Shown: one piece after another, positions 35,078-44,089 of the stretch
How the letters are laid out: every line of letters begins with the position of its first letter
How positions within the stretch are numbered: the first letter of the stretch is position 1
Assembly (NCBI RefSeq): GCF_900162685.1
Contig: NZ_LT727828.1
Span: 62,001 to 126,000 of the forward strand
Direction of reading: 5' to 3'
DNA length: 64,000 nt
Source: Terribacillus halophilus
GTDB taxonomy: Bacteria; Bacillota; Bacilli; Bacillales; Amphibacillaceae
Translations under genes and position numbers: made by a program
The notes under the pieces: model-generated
Told to the model about the DNA's origin: nothing
Seen by the model: the letters and a program-made list of their open reading frames with translations, nothing else
Databases searched by the model: none

Positions 35078-37507
35078 TTAGTCTTCACGCGAGATTTCAA
35101 TTTTACCAACTGAACCGTCTTTGCTGTCTGCTTTAACTTCGAACTCTAATCCGTATTCCGGTAACTTACGTCCGGCATCTGGAAGTGCTTTGTTCAAGTA
35201 GTTGTTATCATCCTCGAACTCATCGTAGCGTTTTGTATGGTTATCTTTAAGTGTCAGACCGGTTGTAGCGCGATAATCAAGGAACATTTTCTCTGATTTG
35301 TCTTTGCTAAATGCAGCATCATGAATTTGATAGCGGCTGGAAGCAACAGATTTATCGCTCCAGTAAAGCGCTTTTTGATCCGCATCGACTACACCTAGGA
35401 ATCCTTCGCCTGGATGCGTGCCTGTCCAGTTATTGTCATAAGAATTATCAACATACCATACAAGAAGCCCAGTGTTGTAGCTCATTAGGCTGTCGCCTCG
35501 GCGGATATGATTAAGACCTGCATCTACGCCGTTATGCGTACGCCACTCGAGCAAGTAATAATGCTCGGACAGAGAAACACCTTTATCCTGTGTGAATCCG
35601 TTTAGTTTAAAGCTGCTGTCAGCTTCCGCATCGTCTGTTAAAACAGGGCTGCCATCTGCGTTCACTTGAATGTCATCGACATAGAATCCAGCATTGGTTG
35701 CCGCTACATCTGTCCAGTAGTTTAGTGACAGTTCTACTTCCTGACCTGCATAGGCACTTAAATCAAATGTTGCATCTACCCAGCCATCAGAAGTACCAGT
35801 GATACCATCGCCTGGGTTTTGTTCATTTGGATTATCTGTAGTTGTAATGGAGCCTGGAACTGTTTCCCCATTGACCTGAACGGAAGCGTAATCCCAATCC
35901 TGCTCAATGTCATACCACGTCTTAAAAGTAAGCTCGGCGGAAGAAGCATTTTTTAAATCAACCGTAGTTGTCATGTTGTTATCAAGGTCATTTCCTTTTC
36001 CGCTAAAGTACGCATAAGTACCGCTGGCAGGTTTGGTAATCTCTTTTTCCTTATCTGGCAAGTTCACACGAATTACATCATTATTGGTTCCTTTTGTCAC
36101 AGCTTCATCCAACAGCAGCTCAAGGCCATCGTCATTCAGATCTTCAACATCAATGGTTGTACCGCTAAGCCAGTTACCACCATGCGCATTTTGCAAGTAT
36201 TCCTTTGCATAAGCACTGAATCCAGACGGTTCTGTTCCGGGAACATCACCAGCCCAGCTTCCGCTTGCCATAATGGACCAATAAGCTACAGCTTCACCTT
36301 GACCTGTATAATTTGTGTCATACTCATCCGGCAAACCTAAGTCATGGCCATATTCGTGTGCAAACACGCCCATTGCACCATCTTCAGGCTCTATTGTGTA
36401 ATCATATGCCGCCAGCTGTCCGTCAAAGCGATCACTTGCAGAGCTTCCGCCTGGAACAGCTACAAGTCCGCCAAGATTCCAACGGTGAGACCAGATCGCA
36501 TCTGCGCCAAGGCTTCCGCCGCCAGCTTCCTCACCAACACCTGCATGAATAACCATCAAATGGTCAATGATGCCATCGGGCTCATTGTAGACGCCGTCGC
36601 CATCATAGTCATCACGATCCCACTGATCATATTCGCTAAGGTCGACATTCGGATCTTCACCCGCTTTTGTTAAAGCTTCATAAACCAATTCCCGCGCTGC
36701 CGCATCACTTCCGTCTGGAGCAGGGTCATTTCCGCCGTAATAAGCAGCAGGATGGTCTGCTGTATACCAGCCGGCAATCTCACCATCAACTGTATAGCTT
36801 CCGCCGGACTGATTTTCATAATACTGTTTCATGGAAGTGAACTTCTGGCCATCAGGACCAGTGTAGCCATTGTCACCGAAGACCATGTCTTGGAAGTGGT
36901 CATGTGTATAATCTTCATACCACATATCTGTTTCTTCTGGTGTAATGGAGCTATTCTCGTAGTCTGGGAAGTCAATTGCCAGCACAAGTACTTTATCCTC
37001 CCGTACTTCTCCGTTATATGTTTCTTTCTTTACATTATCGACTTTCTTGTTTTTCTTCTTATCTTTGCCTTTTTTCCATGAATCTTCTCGCTTCGACTGG
37101 CTCGCAGCATTATCTGCGTTCCCATTCTCTTTATCCGTGTCGCTTACAACAGTTTCATCAATTTTCGCTTGTTCCAGTGCTTCTGGCAGCGGTTCTTTCG
37201 CAGCTTCTGCACTTTTCTCTTCCCGCTCTTTCAAGTAAGCATTTACTGCTTCTTGTGCTTCTGTTTCTGTAGCATCCTTACTGATCTTTCCTTCTTCTTT
37301 TAGTAATTCAATCAGCTTATCTGTGTTGGCAATTGCACTGTCAAAAGGACCGCCTTGTGTAGTTTTCGGTGAATAGGTTACAGCAGGTGCTTTCTCGCTA
37401 GATGCGGCTTCTGCATGTACGGGCGTAAATGATAATGTAAAAGTGCTAAATCCAATAACAGCTGCCATTGCAGAAGCCATCCATTTATTCTTCTTCAAAT
37501 AGGTCAC
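35078..37507 (-). CDS. inhA: Secreted M6-family metalloprotease (immune inhibitor A-type)
   Basis: 809 residues. Signal peptide with cleavage after a VHAEA-type motif (about residue 35), a charged pro-region with Lys/Asp/Glu-rich sequence (about 40-160), then the M6 peptidase domain with zinc motif H384-E-Y-G-H388 followed by DLGLPDEYD. Downstream is a MAM/VEG-like beta domain with GYY/YVDDIQVNADG and a C-terminal region. In B. cereus-group bacteria InhA degrades host antimicrobial peptides; in environmental Bacillaceae it more likely serves protein degradation. Abundant Asp fits a secreted calcium-binding enzyme. It starts at ATG 37507 with AAGGGAGTG upstream. Confidence 0.92.
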   Translation of the reverse strand: MTYLKKNKWMASAMAAVIGFSTFTLSFTPVHAEAASSEKAPAVTYSPKTTQGGPFDSAIANTDKLIELLKEEGKISKDATETEAQEAVNAYLKEREEKSAEAAKEPLPEALEQAKIDETVVSDTDKENGNADNAASQSKREDSWKKGKDKKKNKKVDNVKKETYNGEVREDKVLVLAIDFPDYENSSITPEETDMWYEDYTHDHFQDMVFGDNGYTGPDGQKFTSMKQYYENQSGGSYTVDGEIAGWYTADHPAAYYGGNDPAPDGSDAAARELVYEALTKAGEDPNVDLSEYDQWDRDDYDGDGVYNEPDGIIDHLMVIHAGVGEEAGGGSLGADAIWSHRWNLGGLVAVPGGSSASDRFDGQLAAYDYTIEPEDGAMGVFAHEYGHDLGLPDEYDTNYTGQGEAVAYWSIMASGSWAGDVPGTEPSGFSAYAKEYLQNAHGGNWLSGTTIDVEDLNDDGLELLLDEAVTKGTNNDVIRVNLPDKEKEITKPASGTYAYFSGKGNDLDNNMTTTVDLKNASSAELTFKTWYDIEQDWDYASVQVNGETVPGSITTTDNPNEQNPGDGITGTSDGWVDATFDLSAYAGQEVELSLNYWTDVAATNAGFYVDDIQVNADGSPVLTDDAEADSSFKLNGFTQDKGVSLSEHYYLLEWRTHNGVDAGLNHIRRGDSLMSYNTGLLVWYVDNSYDNNWTGTHPGEGFLGVVDADQKALYWSDKSVASSRYQIHDAAFSKDKSEKMFLDYRATTGLTLKDNHTKRYDEFEDDNNYLNKALPDAGRKLPEYGLEFEVKADSKDGSVGKIEISRED

Positions 37508-37907
37508 ACTCCCTTGTGCTAATAGTTTAAATAGTCGGAAAACAGATGTTGTATGTAGGTAAAGTTTTCCTTGAAAGATAGTATAGCTTCAAGTTTGCTA
37601 GATTTACAATGGTCCTTTAGAAGGGGTGAGGCAGCATCTCCCTTGATTTCATGCGGTTTTCGTTAGCTATTCTCACACAATCCGACAGAATAAGAAGGGG
37701 AGTTGGGAAAGCTGATGAGAAAAATAATTACAGAATTCCTATAAACGTGTAGAAGCATGCAGGAAGTTGGGAAAGTGTGAAACTGCTGAAAATTATGCTT
37801 CACATATAAAAATAAGTACAAATACCTATATATAAATCTGCCATTTCAAATCTGTTAGTTACAATAACTGGCATTAACATATAATAGACCGTAAGGGAGG
37901 GATTAAC
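37508..37907. other. 400-base intergenic region between inhA and a small membrane gene
   Basis: It holds the divergent promoters. On the plus strand GTTACA or TTACAA near 37857 with TATAAT at 37880-37885 serves the small membrane gene. An 11-base direct repeat AGTTGGGAAAG occurs at 37701 and 37765. No convincing ORF longer than 10 codons; no known RNA motif recognised. Long regulatory regions are common for secreted-protease genes. Confidence 0.4.
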
Positions 37908-38093
37908 TTGTGGAGTAGAGTAGGTATTACAATGTTGATTATTGCGTTTCTGCAGTTATTCACGCTGCAAGTGGTAGAACAATTTACAGTAATCTCTAGA
38001 ACACTATTTTTTTATCCGGTGGGAAGTGCCATCTTTGGTGGTTTTTGTTTTACGTTGATGTACATCTTAAAAGGGGGAGAGGAAGCTAACTAG
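37908..38093 (+). CDS. Small membrane protein, 61 residues, unknown
   Basis: Two hydrophobic helices (about 6-24 and 30-53) separated by a short QFTVISRTLF loop, ending in a charged GGEEAN. The start is TTG 37908 preceded by GGAGGG at 6 bases, and a TATAAT box lies about 22 bases further up; a stem-loop with T run follows the stop directly. These signals argue for a real gene. Composition resembles YgaP/YrhC-type small integral proteins, but I recognise no family. Confidence 0.65.
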   Translation: MWSRVGITMLIIAFLQLFTLQVVEQFTVISRTLFFYPVGSAIFGGFCFTLMYILKGGEEAN

Positions 38094-38105
38094 CTCCCTC
38101 TTTTT
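38079..38105 (+). terminator. Terminator of the 61-residue membrane protein gene
   Basis: GAGG-A-AGCTA, AC loop, TAGCT-C-CCTC, then TTTTT. It contains the stop codon of the gene. Confidence 0.8.
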
Positions 38106-38565
38106 ATGTATACAAAATCTCTTCCTTGTAAACCGATTCCTCAGCGCCCGCTTGAAGATATAGCTCGAAGGTGCCTTCTTGAAAGAATAATGGGAAGGCA
38201 GTACGAACAACATCCTGCATGGGCAGCTCCATCACTTCTGACTTTTTAAACCAAGATGGATTACCTTCACGTGATTCTGTCAGTAAATCACCGGAAAAGG
38301 AGCTAGTGACATAGTAAAAAATCAGGTAACGAACATTTTGTTTCTCGTTCACATAATGCTGTATACCTTTATATTCCAAGTCCCACACATCCAGCCCAGT
38401 CTCTTCTTTTACTTCACGGATGGCGCTGGATGTGAGACTCTCTGGAAAGTCCACCTTCCCGCCGGGTGGAATAAAACCGCTGAAATTATCGTGCTGCCGA
38501 TCTAATAAAAGTACGTGATCTTCTGTGTGCACCAGGACCATATTATAAAGTTTGTGGGCAATCAT
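38104..38565 (-). CDS. Nudix hydrolase, MutT-like
   Basis: 153 residues. The Nudix box is intact: GGKVDFPESLTSSAIREVKEETGLDV (G-x5-E-x7-REVxEE-x-G). The N-terminal part YNMVLVHTEDHVLLLDRQ and the aromatic FSGFIPPGGK resemble 8-oxo-dGTP/NTP diphosphatases of the MutT/MutX type. The start chosen is ATG 38565, which directly follows the stop of the upstream gene with one base between, so translation is probably coupled; the longer ORF to 38592 would overlap that gene by 26 bases. The substrate is not determinable. Confidence 0.8.
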   Translation of the reverse strand: MIAHKLYNMVLVHTEDHVLLLDRQHDNFSGFIPPGGKVDFPESLTSSAIREVKEETGLDVWDLEYKGIQHYVNEKQNVRYLIFYYVTSSFSGDLLTESREGNPSWFKKSEVMELPMQDVVRTAFPLFFQEGTFELYLQAGAEESVYKEEILYT

Positions 38566-38566
38566 T

Positions 38567-38926
38567 TTAGTAGCCTGTTTCGACGGAAGCATTGACGATA
38601 TACATCATATCGTTTTTATCCTGTTTTTCCTCTAAGAAGATAGCGCTGGAAGTCAGCATCCCGCCATCGATTACTTCTACTGTAACAGTGCCGTATGGAA
38701 TACGAGCTCTTACTTGTTCGATGTCCAGCTTATCCTTGTCAGCAGGAACTGCTAGTCGTACATTCACTTTCATATTATGTAAATCATTCTCGGGAAGCAC
38801 ACTCGTAATACCCGGCATTGAGTTCGTGTGAATCGCATTAACAACTGCGCGCACTGCAGCCTTGGTCACATCCTGACCATGAACATCAACACCGAATCCA
38901 GTTTGGATGAACATGATTTTATCCAT
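38567..38926 (-). CDS. Lin0512-family conserved protein
   Basis: 119 residues, cytosolic. The sequence MDKIMFIQTGFGVDVHGQDVTKAAVRAVVNAIHTNSMPGI and GTVTVEVIDGGMLTSSA is characteristic of the Lin0512 family (TIGR02058), a small Firmicute family of unknown biochemical function in which members form ring-like oligomers with a ligand site. The start is ATG 38926 with AAGGAG 8 bases upstream; the longer reading (to 38947) includes the ribosome site. Forms a two-gene operon with the MutT-like gene. Confidence 0.8.
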   Translation of the reverse strand: MDKIMFIQTGFGVDVHGQDVTKAAVRAVVNAIHTNSMPGITSVLPENDLHNMKVNVRLAVPADKDKLDIEQVRARIPYGTVTVEVIDGGMLTSSAIFLEEKQDKNDMMYIVNASVETGY

Positions 38927-39032
38927 ATAATCACTCCTTGTTCTCATTATCTTAACTGTATCACATCGAGGACAAAGAATTCTATTAGCTGGGTGTACAT
39001 TTGGTAAACTGATAAAGAGAGGTGGAATGCTT

Positions 39033-39485
39033 GTGGGTTATGTAGAAAATCTCCGTAAATATGTCGGGCATCAGCCGGTCATATTAGTGGGAGCGTTATG
39101 TTTACTTTTTGATCGTGAAAACCGTGTTCTATTGCAGCAGCGGGTTCATCCTCATGAAACATGGGGTTTGCCAGGAGGATTGATGGAGCTCGGTGAATCA
39201 GCAGAACAAACAGCTGCTAGGGAAGTATTAGAAGAGACCGGGCTGACTGTTGAGGGCCTAAAGCTGGTCGATGTGTACTCCGGAAAAAATAACTTTGCAG
39301 TAGCTGCAAATGGTGATGAATTTTACAATGTAACGATTGTTTATCATGCAAATCGTTACCATGGAGAACTCATGCATGACGAAACGGAGTCAATCCAGCT
39401 GGCATTTTTCCCGCTGGACGAATTACCGGAAAAGATGATTGGCAGTCACCGGCGTATTTTGAAAGAGTTTAGTGAGAAGGAGTAG
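39033..39485 (+). CDS. Nudix hydrolase, YjhB/ADP-ribose pyrophosphatase-like
   Basis: 150 residues. Nudix box GGLMELGESAEQTAAREVLEETGLTV is intact, and the N-terminus GYVENLRKYVGHQPVILVGALCLLF is typical of the Bacillus YjhB-type Nudix proteins with WGLPGG before the box. Likely hydrolyses a nucleoside diphosphate derivative. The start is GTG 39033, chosen because GAGAGGTGG is 7 bases upstream; ATG 39027 would be only 2 bases from it. Divergent from the Lin0512-nudix operon. Confidence 0.82.
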   Translation: MGYVENLRKYVGHQPVILVGALCLLFDRENRVLLQQRVHPHETWGLPGGLMELGESAEQTAAREVLEETGLTVEGLKLVDVYSGKNNFAVAANGDEFYNVTIVYHANRYHGELMHDETESIQLAFFPLDELPEKMIGSHRRILKEFSEKE

Positions 39486-39566
39486 CTGTTTAGGATAGGT
39501 CGCACAGAAGAACAGCTCCTTTACTGTTGTTATGGAACTGTTCCCTGCTATCCTAATCAAGTAACT

Positions 39567-39839
39567 TCACGGCATTGAGGAAACGGAGATCTCAATGAGC
39601 ACAGATAGAAATGCCAGCAGAATAAGCAAAGAGGTGGATAGCGCTAATAACCGGTCGCTATTGTCTATTCTTTCTCTGCGTTTCCATAGAAAGAATAGAC
39701 CGGCACCTAGTAACGCGGCAGCCCCCCAGATGACAAGGCCGGACGTGGTAAAAAGCTTCTCCCATGCTACCAGCCAAAACACAAGTATACCTAGATGGAT
39801 TGTACAAACTGTAAAATTAGTAAGTTGTCTTATTACCAT
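39567..39839 (-). CDS. Small three-helix membrane protein, unknown
   Basis: 90 residues with three hydrophobic segments (about 8-27, 33-51, 63-85) and a central WKRRERID basic loop, giving positive-inside orientation. The start at ATG 39839 has AGGAGG 9 bases upstream. No family recognised. It stands alone between the Nudix gene and the LacI gene. Confidence 0.65.
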   Translation of the reverse strand: MVIRQLTNFTVCTIHLGILVFWLVAWEKLFTTSGLVIWGAAALLGAGLFFLWKRRERIDNSDRLLALSTSLLILLAFLSVLIEISVSSMP

Positions 39840-39911
39840 ATTATGTATTCCTCCTATGTGACTATCCTAGCATAGAAAAAAATCTATTTATATAGAAAAT
39901 TCTCTGTAATC

Positions 39912-40910
39912 TTATGTCTCTTGTGTCACAGCTCTGGCAGTTGATTGTCGCTCGGTAATCGAGAAGGAAAGTGGTCTAGCAGTATAAGCAGAGTCTGTTA
40001 ACACGGCATACAAGCGGCGGAATGCTTCTGCTCCCATTTCCTTAAGCGGATTACGTACATGTGTCAGCTCCATGAGGCCGGCTATGTCACTCTGATCAGA
40101 CTCAAACCCGACTAGCCCTAGCTCGTCTGGAATGGAAATGCCTTTTTTGTGTGCTTCTGCCGCCATGCCGGCAGCCACGTAATCACTGGCATGAATAACT
40201 GCATCTGGCATCTTTCTGCTGGTTAGCAGCTCCTGAAGGGCTTTACGTCCGTCATCAACAGTGAATGTTTCGTTTAAAATCCACTCTTTATGAACAGGAA
40301 GACAATTTTTTTTCAACACATCCTCAAATGCTTTCTTTCGCTCCAGGCTATTTCTGCTGTCTGTTCTGCCGATTGTGCAAGCGACGCGTGTATAGCCCTT
40401 CTCAATCAAATGCTCCAGCCCGAGCTGAAAGCCATCATAATGATTCATATAAATAGATGGTATTTTTGAGTGCTGCAAAGGCTCACATGTCATAATCGGT
40501 CCGTATTTTGTATAGGTGCTGACTTTTTCCCAACTTGTTTCGCAGCGCAAAATGATCAGTCCATCTAGGCGTTTCTGGCGTAGCATTTCCAACGCCTGCA
40601 GTTCCTGTTCAGGCTTTCCATTCGTTTGATAAAGTAATGTTTGATAATGGCAGGAAGCGCCTGCCTCAGCTATGCCTTGAACAATTTGCATAAAATAGTG
40701 ACTGATAGAAGGAGATACAATGCCGATTGTATTTGTTCTGCCTTTTTTCAGCTGAACAGCATTGCTGTTTTGTATATAATCCAACTCATCAATAATTTTC
40801 TGTACTTTGTTTCTTGTCTCTTCGTGGACGTGCGGGTGGTGATTGAGGACACGGGAAACAGTGCTGCGGGAAACGCCAGCTAGCTTGGCAATCTGCTTAA
40901 TATTACTCAA
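39912..40910 (-). CDS. LacI-family transcriptional regulator
   Basis: 332 residues. N-terminal helix-turn-helix (IKQIAKLAGVSRSTVSRVLNHHPHVHEETR) with hinge helix, then a periplasmic-binding-protein-like sugar domain with HASDYVAAGMAAEAHKKG and DELGLVGFESD. The start is taken as TTG 40910 with GAGGTG 6 bases upstream; ATG 40916 lies too close to that site. It is divergent from licH, so it probably represses licH in response to a phosphorylated beta-glucoside. A quasi-palindrome TGGAAATCGCTTTCT (40925-40939) near its own start may be an operator or cre site. Confidence 0.88.
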   Translation of the reverse strand: MSNIKQIAKLAGVSRSTVSRVLNHHPHVHEETRNKVQKIIDELDYIQNSNAVQLKKGRTNTIGIVSPSISHYFMQIVQGIAEAGASCHYQTLLYQTNGKPEQELQALEMLRQKRLDGLIILRCETSWEKVSTYTKYGPIMTCEPLQHSKIPSIYMNHYDGFQLGLEHLIEKGYTRVACTIGRTDSRNSLERKKAFEDVLKKNCLPVHKEWILNETFTVDDGRKALQELLTSRKMPDAVIHASDYVAAGMAAEAHKKGISIPDELGLVGFESDQSDIAGLMELTHVRNPLKEMGAEAFRRLYAVLTDSAYTARPLSFSITERQSTARAVTQET

Positions 40911-41015
40911 GTGCATCACCTCTTTGGAAATCGCTTTCTTTACTTTATTGTAGCGGAAAAGGATGGTTTTGTATGCTTTCGGATACTCCTTTACAATTTC
41001 CTTACGAATTTGTAC

Positions 41016-41044
41016 TTGACCTGGGATGCATTCCAGCATATAAG
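41016..41044 (+). promoter_or_regulatory. licH promoter
   Basis: TTGACC (41016-41021), a 17-base spacer and TATAAG (41039-41044). Just downstream TGTTT (41048-41052) and AAACA (41062-41066) form an inverted repeat with a 9-base spacer, a possible LacI-family operator. Confidence 0.6.
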
Positions 41045-41089
41045 CTTTGTTTGCAGAGATAAAACATAACCAAACAGGAGGCCGAAATC

Positions 41090-42415
41090 ATGGAAAAATT
41101 GAAGATCGTTACAATTGGCGGAGGTTCCAGCTATACACCGGAAATCGTAGAAGGATTCATTAAGCGTTATGAGGAGCTGCCGATTACAGAACTTTGGCTT
41201 GTTGATGTGGAAGCAGGAAAAGAGAAGCTAGAGATTGTAGGAAACATGGCAAAGCGCATGGTCAAAGAAGCAGGACTTCCAATTGATGTACATTTAACAT
41301 TGGATCGTCGTGAAGCATTGAAGGATGCCGACTTTGTAACGACGCAATTCCGTGTCGGTCTATTAGATGCCCGTGCAAAAGATGAGCGTATTCCATTAAA
41401 ATATAATGTTATCGGTCAGGAAACAAACGGACCAGGCGGCTTGTTCAAAGGCTTGCGGACAATTCCAGTTATTCTAGGTATCTGCAAGGATATGGAGGAG
41501 CTGTGTCCGGACGCTTGGCTTGTAAACTTCACCAATCCAGCTGGTATGGTTACAGAAGCAGTGCTTCGCTATTCTAATATTAATCGTGTCGTTGGCTTAT
41601 GTAATGTGCCGATTATGATGAAAATGCAAGTAGCAGAGCTGCTTGGGGCAGACGGAGATCGTGTGCATATTGACTTTGCTGGGCTGAATCATATGGTATT
41701 TGGTTTGAATGTCTACTTGGACGGCGAAAATGTAACAGAAACAGTACTTGATAAAATGACGAGCGACGACAATAAGATGACGATGCAAAACATCAAAGCG
41801 ATGGACTGGGAGCCTGGCTTTATCAAAGGCTTGAAGGCGATTCCTTGTCCATACCACCGTTATTATTATAAAACAGCCAGCATGCTGGAAGCTGAGCTGG
41901 AGTCAGCGGCTAATGAAGGTACTCGTGCCGAGATTGTTCAAGGCGTGGAGCGTGACTTGTTCGAGCTTTACAAAGACCCGAATTTGGCACATAAACCAGA
42001 ACAGCTTTCTAAGCGTGGCGGTGCGTACTACAGCGATGCAGCCTGCAGCTTAATTAACTCAATCTACAATGATAAACGTGATATCCAAACAGTAAACACA
42101 ATAAACAACGGTGCTATTCAAAGCATTCCGAACGATTCTGCCATTGAAATCAACAGTGTCATTACAAAAGATGGTCCAAAACCAATCGGAATTGGTGACC
42201 TGCCAGTTGCCGTACGCGGACTTGTTCAGCAAATCAAATCATTTGAGCGTGTGGGAGCAGAAGCAGCTGTAACAGGTGACTACAATACGGCGCTGCTGGC
42301 AATGACAATCAACCCGCTAGTTCCTTCTGATGAGACAGCGAAGAAAATCATGGATGAGATGCTGGAAGCACATAAAGAGCATTTGCCCCAGTTCTTTAAA
42401 AAGATAGAAGCATAA
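41090..42415 (+). CDS. licH: 6-phospho-beta-glucosidase (GH4)
   Basis: NAD- and Mn-dependent glycosidase that splits phosphorylated beta-glucosides after PTS uptake. 441 residues, similar throughout to B. subtilis LicH as I recall it. Visible are the Rossmann motif IGGGSSYTPE (residues 8-17), QETNGPGGLFKGLRTIPV, VNFTNPAGMVTEA, the metal-ligand Cys in GLCNVP, and His in FAGLNHMVFG. It starts at ATG 41090 with AGGAGG upstream and ends at a strong terminator. No PTS genes are next to it, unlike the B. subtilis licBCAH operon, so the sugar must enter through a transporter encoded elsewhere. Confidence 0.95.
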   Translation: MEKLKIVTIGGGSSYTPEIVEGFIKRYEELPITELWLVDVEAGKEKLEIVGNMAKRMVKEAGLPIDVHLTLDRREALKDADFVTTQFRVGLLDARAKDERIPLKYNVIGQETNGPGGLFKGLRTIPVILGICKDMEELCPDAWLVNFTNPAGMVTEAVLRYSNINRVVGLCNVPIMMKMQVAELLGADGDRVHIDFAGLNHMVFGLNVYLDGENVTETVLDKMTSDDNKMTMQNIKAMDWEPGFIKGLKAIPCPYHRYYYKTASMLEAELESAANEGTRAEIVQGVERDLFELYKDPNLAHKPEQLSKRGGAYYSDAACSLINSIYNDKRDIQTVNTINNGAIQSIPNDSAIEINSVITKDGPKPIGIGDLPVAVRGLVQQIKSFERVGAEAAVTGDYNTALLAMTINPLVPSDETAKKIMDEMLEAHKEHLPQFFKKIEA

Positions 42416-42425
42416 AAGGAATAAT

Positions 42426-42455
42426 AATAACCCGCGCTAAACTGCGCGGGTTATT
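42426..42455. terminator. Terminator of licH
   Basis: AATAACCCGCGC, TAAACT loop, GCGCGGGTTATT; symmetric, so it also ends the convergent small gene. Confidence 0.88.
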
Positions 42456-42465
42456 TACATATGTA

Positions 42466-42639
42466 TTATTCGACAACTTGCTCTTTCTTTTCTTTTCTCT
42501 CCGCATATATAGCACCTATTTGGCTGATTAGTATAACGAGGTAAAACCAGTTGATGCTGCCTTCTTGAACGAATTGATAGATAAGCTCAGCACTTGCTAA
42601 AAATGCCGCTATATAGCTTAGAATTAACCATTTTTTCAT
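42466..42639 (-). CDS. Small membrane protein, 57 residues, unknown
   Basis: Reads MKKWLILSYIAAFLASAELI, then YQFVQEGSINWFYLVILISQ and a charged tail ERKEKKEQVVE. Two hydrophobic helices (about 4-22 and 30-47) with a short acidic loop. The ATG at 42639 has AAAGGTGG 6 bases upstream, and the gene ends against the licH terminator. Typical signals for a genuine small gene; no family recognised. Confidence 0.65.
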   Translation of the reverse strand: MKKWLILSYIAAFLASAELIYQFVQEGSINWFYLVILISQIGAIYAERKEKKEQVVE

Positions 42640-42799
42640 CTGAATCCACCTTTAACAATACGTATAATTCTTGTTGCATCACCATGATACCAAAATTTAG
42701 GTTGCCATTCAGCTGTTAGAGCAGTTTTATCCCCATTTTCCTCCCTATCCATAAATTACAGCTACTACAACAGCCAGAAATCGGGTAAGCTATTCACAA

Positions 42800-42811
42800 G
42801 AACATATGTTC
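42800..42811. promoter_or_regulatory. LexA (DinR) SOS box of uvrX
   Basis: GAACATATGTTC is a perfect palindrome and matches the core of the Bacillus LexA consensus CGAACATATGTTCG. It lies 20 bases upstream of the polymerase start, between promoter and ribosome site. Confidence 0.88.
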
Positions 42812-42830
42812 CTTTTCGGAGGTGGAGAGA

Positions 42831-44087
42831 ATGGATTACAGCGGATTTCAGCAGCATGAGTTGCTGTGTGTGGATATGCGGAGTTTTTATGCCAGTGTAG
42901 AATGTGTGAAACGCGGCTTGGATCCGATGACGACATTGCTTGCGGTAGTCGGAGATACGAAGCGGCCCGGCAGTATTGTGCTGGCAGCAAGTCCTGCATT
43001 GAAGAAAAAGCATGGTGTCAGTAATGTGAGTCGTTATTTTGAGCTGCCGGAGGATCCTGATATTGTAATTGCAGAAGCACATATGAAGGATTATTTAGAA
43101 GTGTCCGTAGCGATTACAGAGCTGGTTCACGAGTATGTGCCGATGGAGGCCATCCACGTCTACTCGGTCGATGAATTTTGGGTAACACTTGATGGGACGG
43201 AACAGCTGCACGGATCAGCAGAAGAAACAGCAGCTAAGCTGCAGGCGGATATTTTGGAGCAATTTGGTGTCACGGCAGCAATCGGAATTGGAGATAATAA
43301 GTTTCTCGCAAAAGTTGTCATGGATATTCACGCAAAAAAGCAGGCTTCCGGCATAGCTGTTTGTCGTTATCAAGATGTTCCGCGCTTATTATGGCCTGTT
43401 CCGATACAAGATATTTGGGGAATAGGGCGCCGGATGCAGCGAAACTTGAACAGAATGGGTATAGTGACACTCGGTCACTTGGCAAATGCTTCTCTTGAGC
43501 AGCTCAAGAAACGGTATGGTGTCATGGGAGAGCAGTTGTATTGGCATGCATGGGGAATTGATGAAAGTGAAGTGCTCGGTGATTTCGTTAAACAAGAGCA
43601 AAAGAGCTATGGACATGGCATTACCTTGCTTCGCAATTATCAGGGAGAAGAAATACCGACAATCATTTTGGAGCTGTGCGAAGAGGCTTGCAGGAGGGCA
43701 AGACGGGATAAGAAGGAAGGTAATACTGTGCACTTGTCTGTCGGATATGCGAGTCAGTATGGCGGGGGATTCAGCCGCTCGCGTTCCTTCACCAGTCCAT
43801 CCAATTTAACAACCGATATGTATAAGTTATGCTTGGAGTTATTTTATGAAAATTACCAAAAAGGCCACGAAGTCAGACGTGTGTCTGTCTCCCTGACCAA
43901 TTTATATGACGAAGAAGCAACACAGCTCAGCTTGTTCGAGGACAAAAGTAAGCAAAAGGATTTGAGCAAAGCGATGGATCAAATCCGAGCTCGCTTCGGA
44001 ACGACTGCCATACTGCGAGCCAGCAGTTATAAAGCTGCCGGAATGACGATTGAGCGCAGTACAAAAATTGGCGGTCACCAAGCTTGA
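42831..44087 (+). CDS. uvrX: Y-family DNA polymerase, UvrX/YqjW type
   Basis: Error-prone translesion polymerase, expected to be SOS-induced. 418 residues: catalytic Asp in LCVDMRSFYASVE (about residues 13-25), second catalytic site YSVDEFW, helix-hairpin-helix region (IWGIGRRMQRNLNRMGI), little finger domain, and a beta-clamp-binding motif QLSLF close to the C-terminus. The start is ATG 42831 with GGAGGTG six bases upstream. The UvrX/YqjW branch keeps GDTKRPGSIVLAASPALKK. LexA control is supported by the box at 42800. Confidence 0.93.
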   Translation: MDYSGFQQHELLCVDMRSFYASVECVKRGLDPMTTLLAVVGDTKRPGSIVLAASPALKKKHGVSNVSRYFELPEDPDIVIAEAHMKDYLEVSVAITELVHEYVPMEAIHVYSVDEFWVTLDGTEQLHGSAEETAAKLQADILEQFGVTAAIGIGDNKFLAKVVMDIHAKKQASGIAVCRYQDVPRLLWPVPIQDIWGIGRRMQRNLNRMGIVTLGHLANASLEQLKKRYGVMGEQLYWHAWGIDESEVLGDFVKQEQKSYGHGITLLRNYQGEEIPTIILELCEEACRRARRDKKEGNTVHLSVGYASQYGGGFSRSRSFTSPSNLTTDMYKLCLELFYENYQKGHEVRRVSVSLTNLYDEEATQLSLFEDKSKQKDLSKAMDQIRARFGTTAILRASSYKAAGMTIERSTKIGGHQA

Positions 44088-44089
44088 GA

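Noticed and set aside
37695-37780. Direct repeat AGTTGGGAAAG and a 9-codon ORF (37714-37743) upstream of inhA
   Set aside because: The two copies are 64 bases apart and only 11 bases long, and the ORF is too short with no good ribosome site; likely chance.
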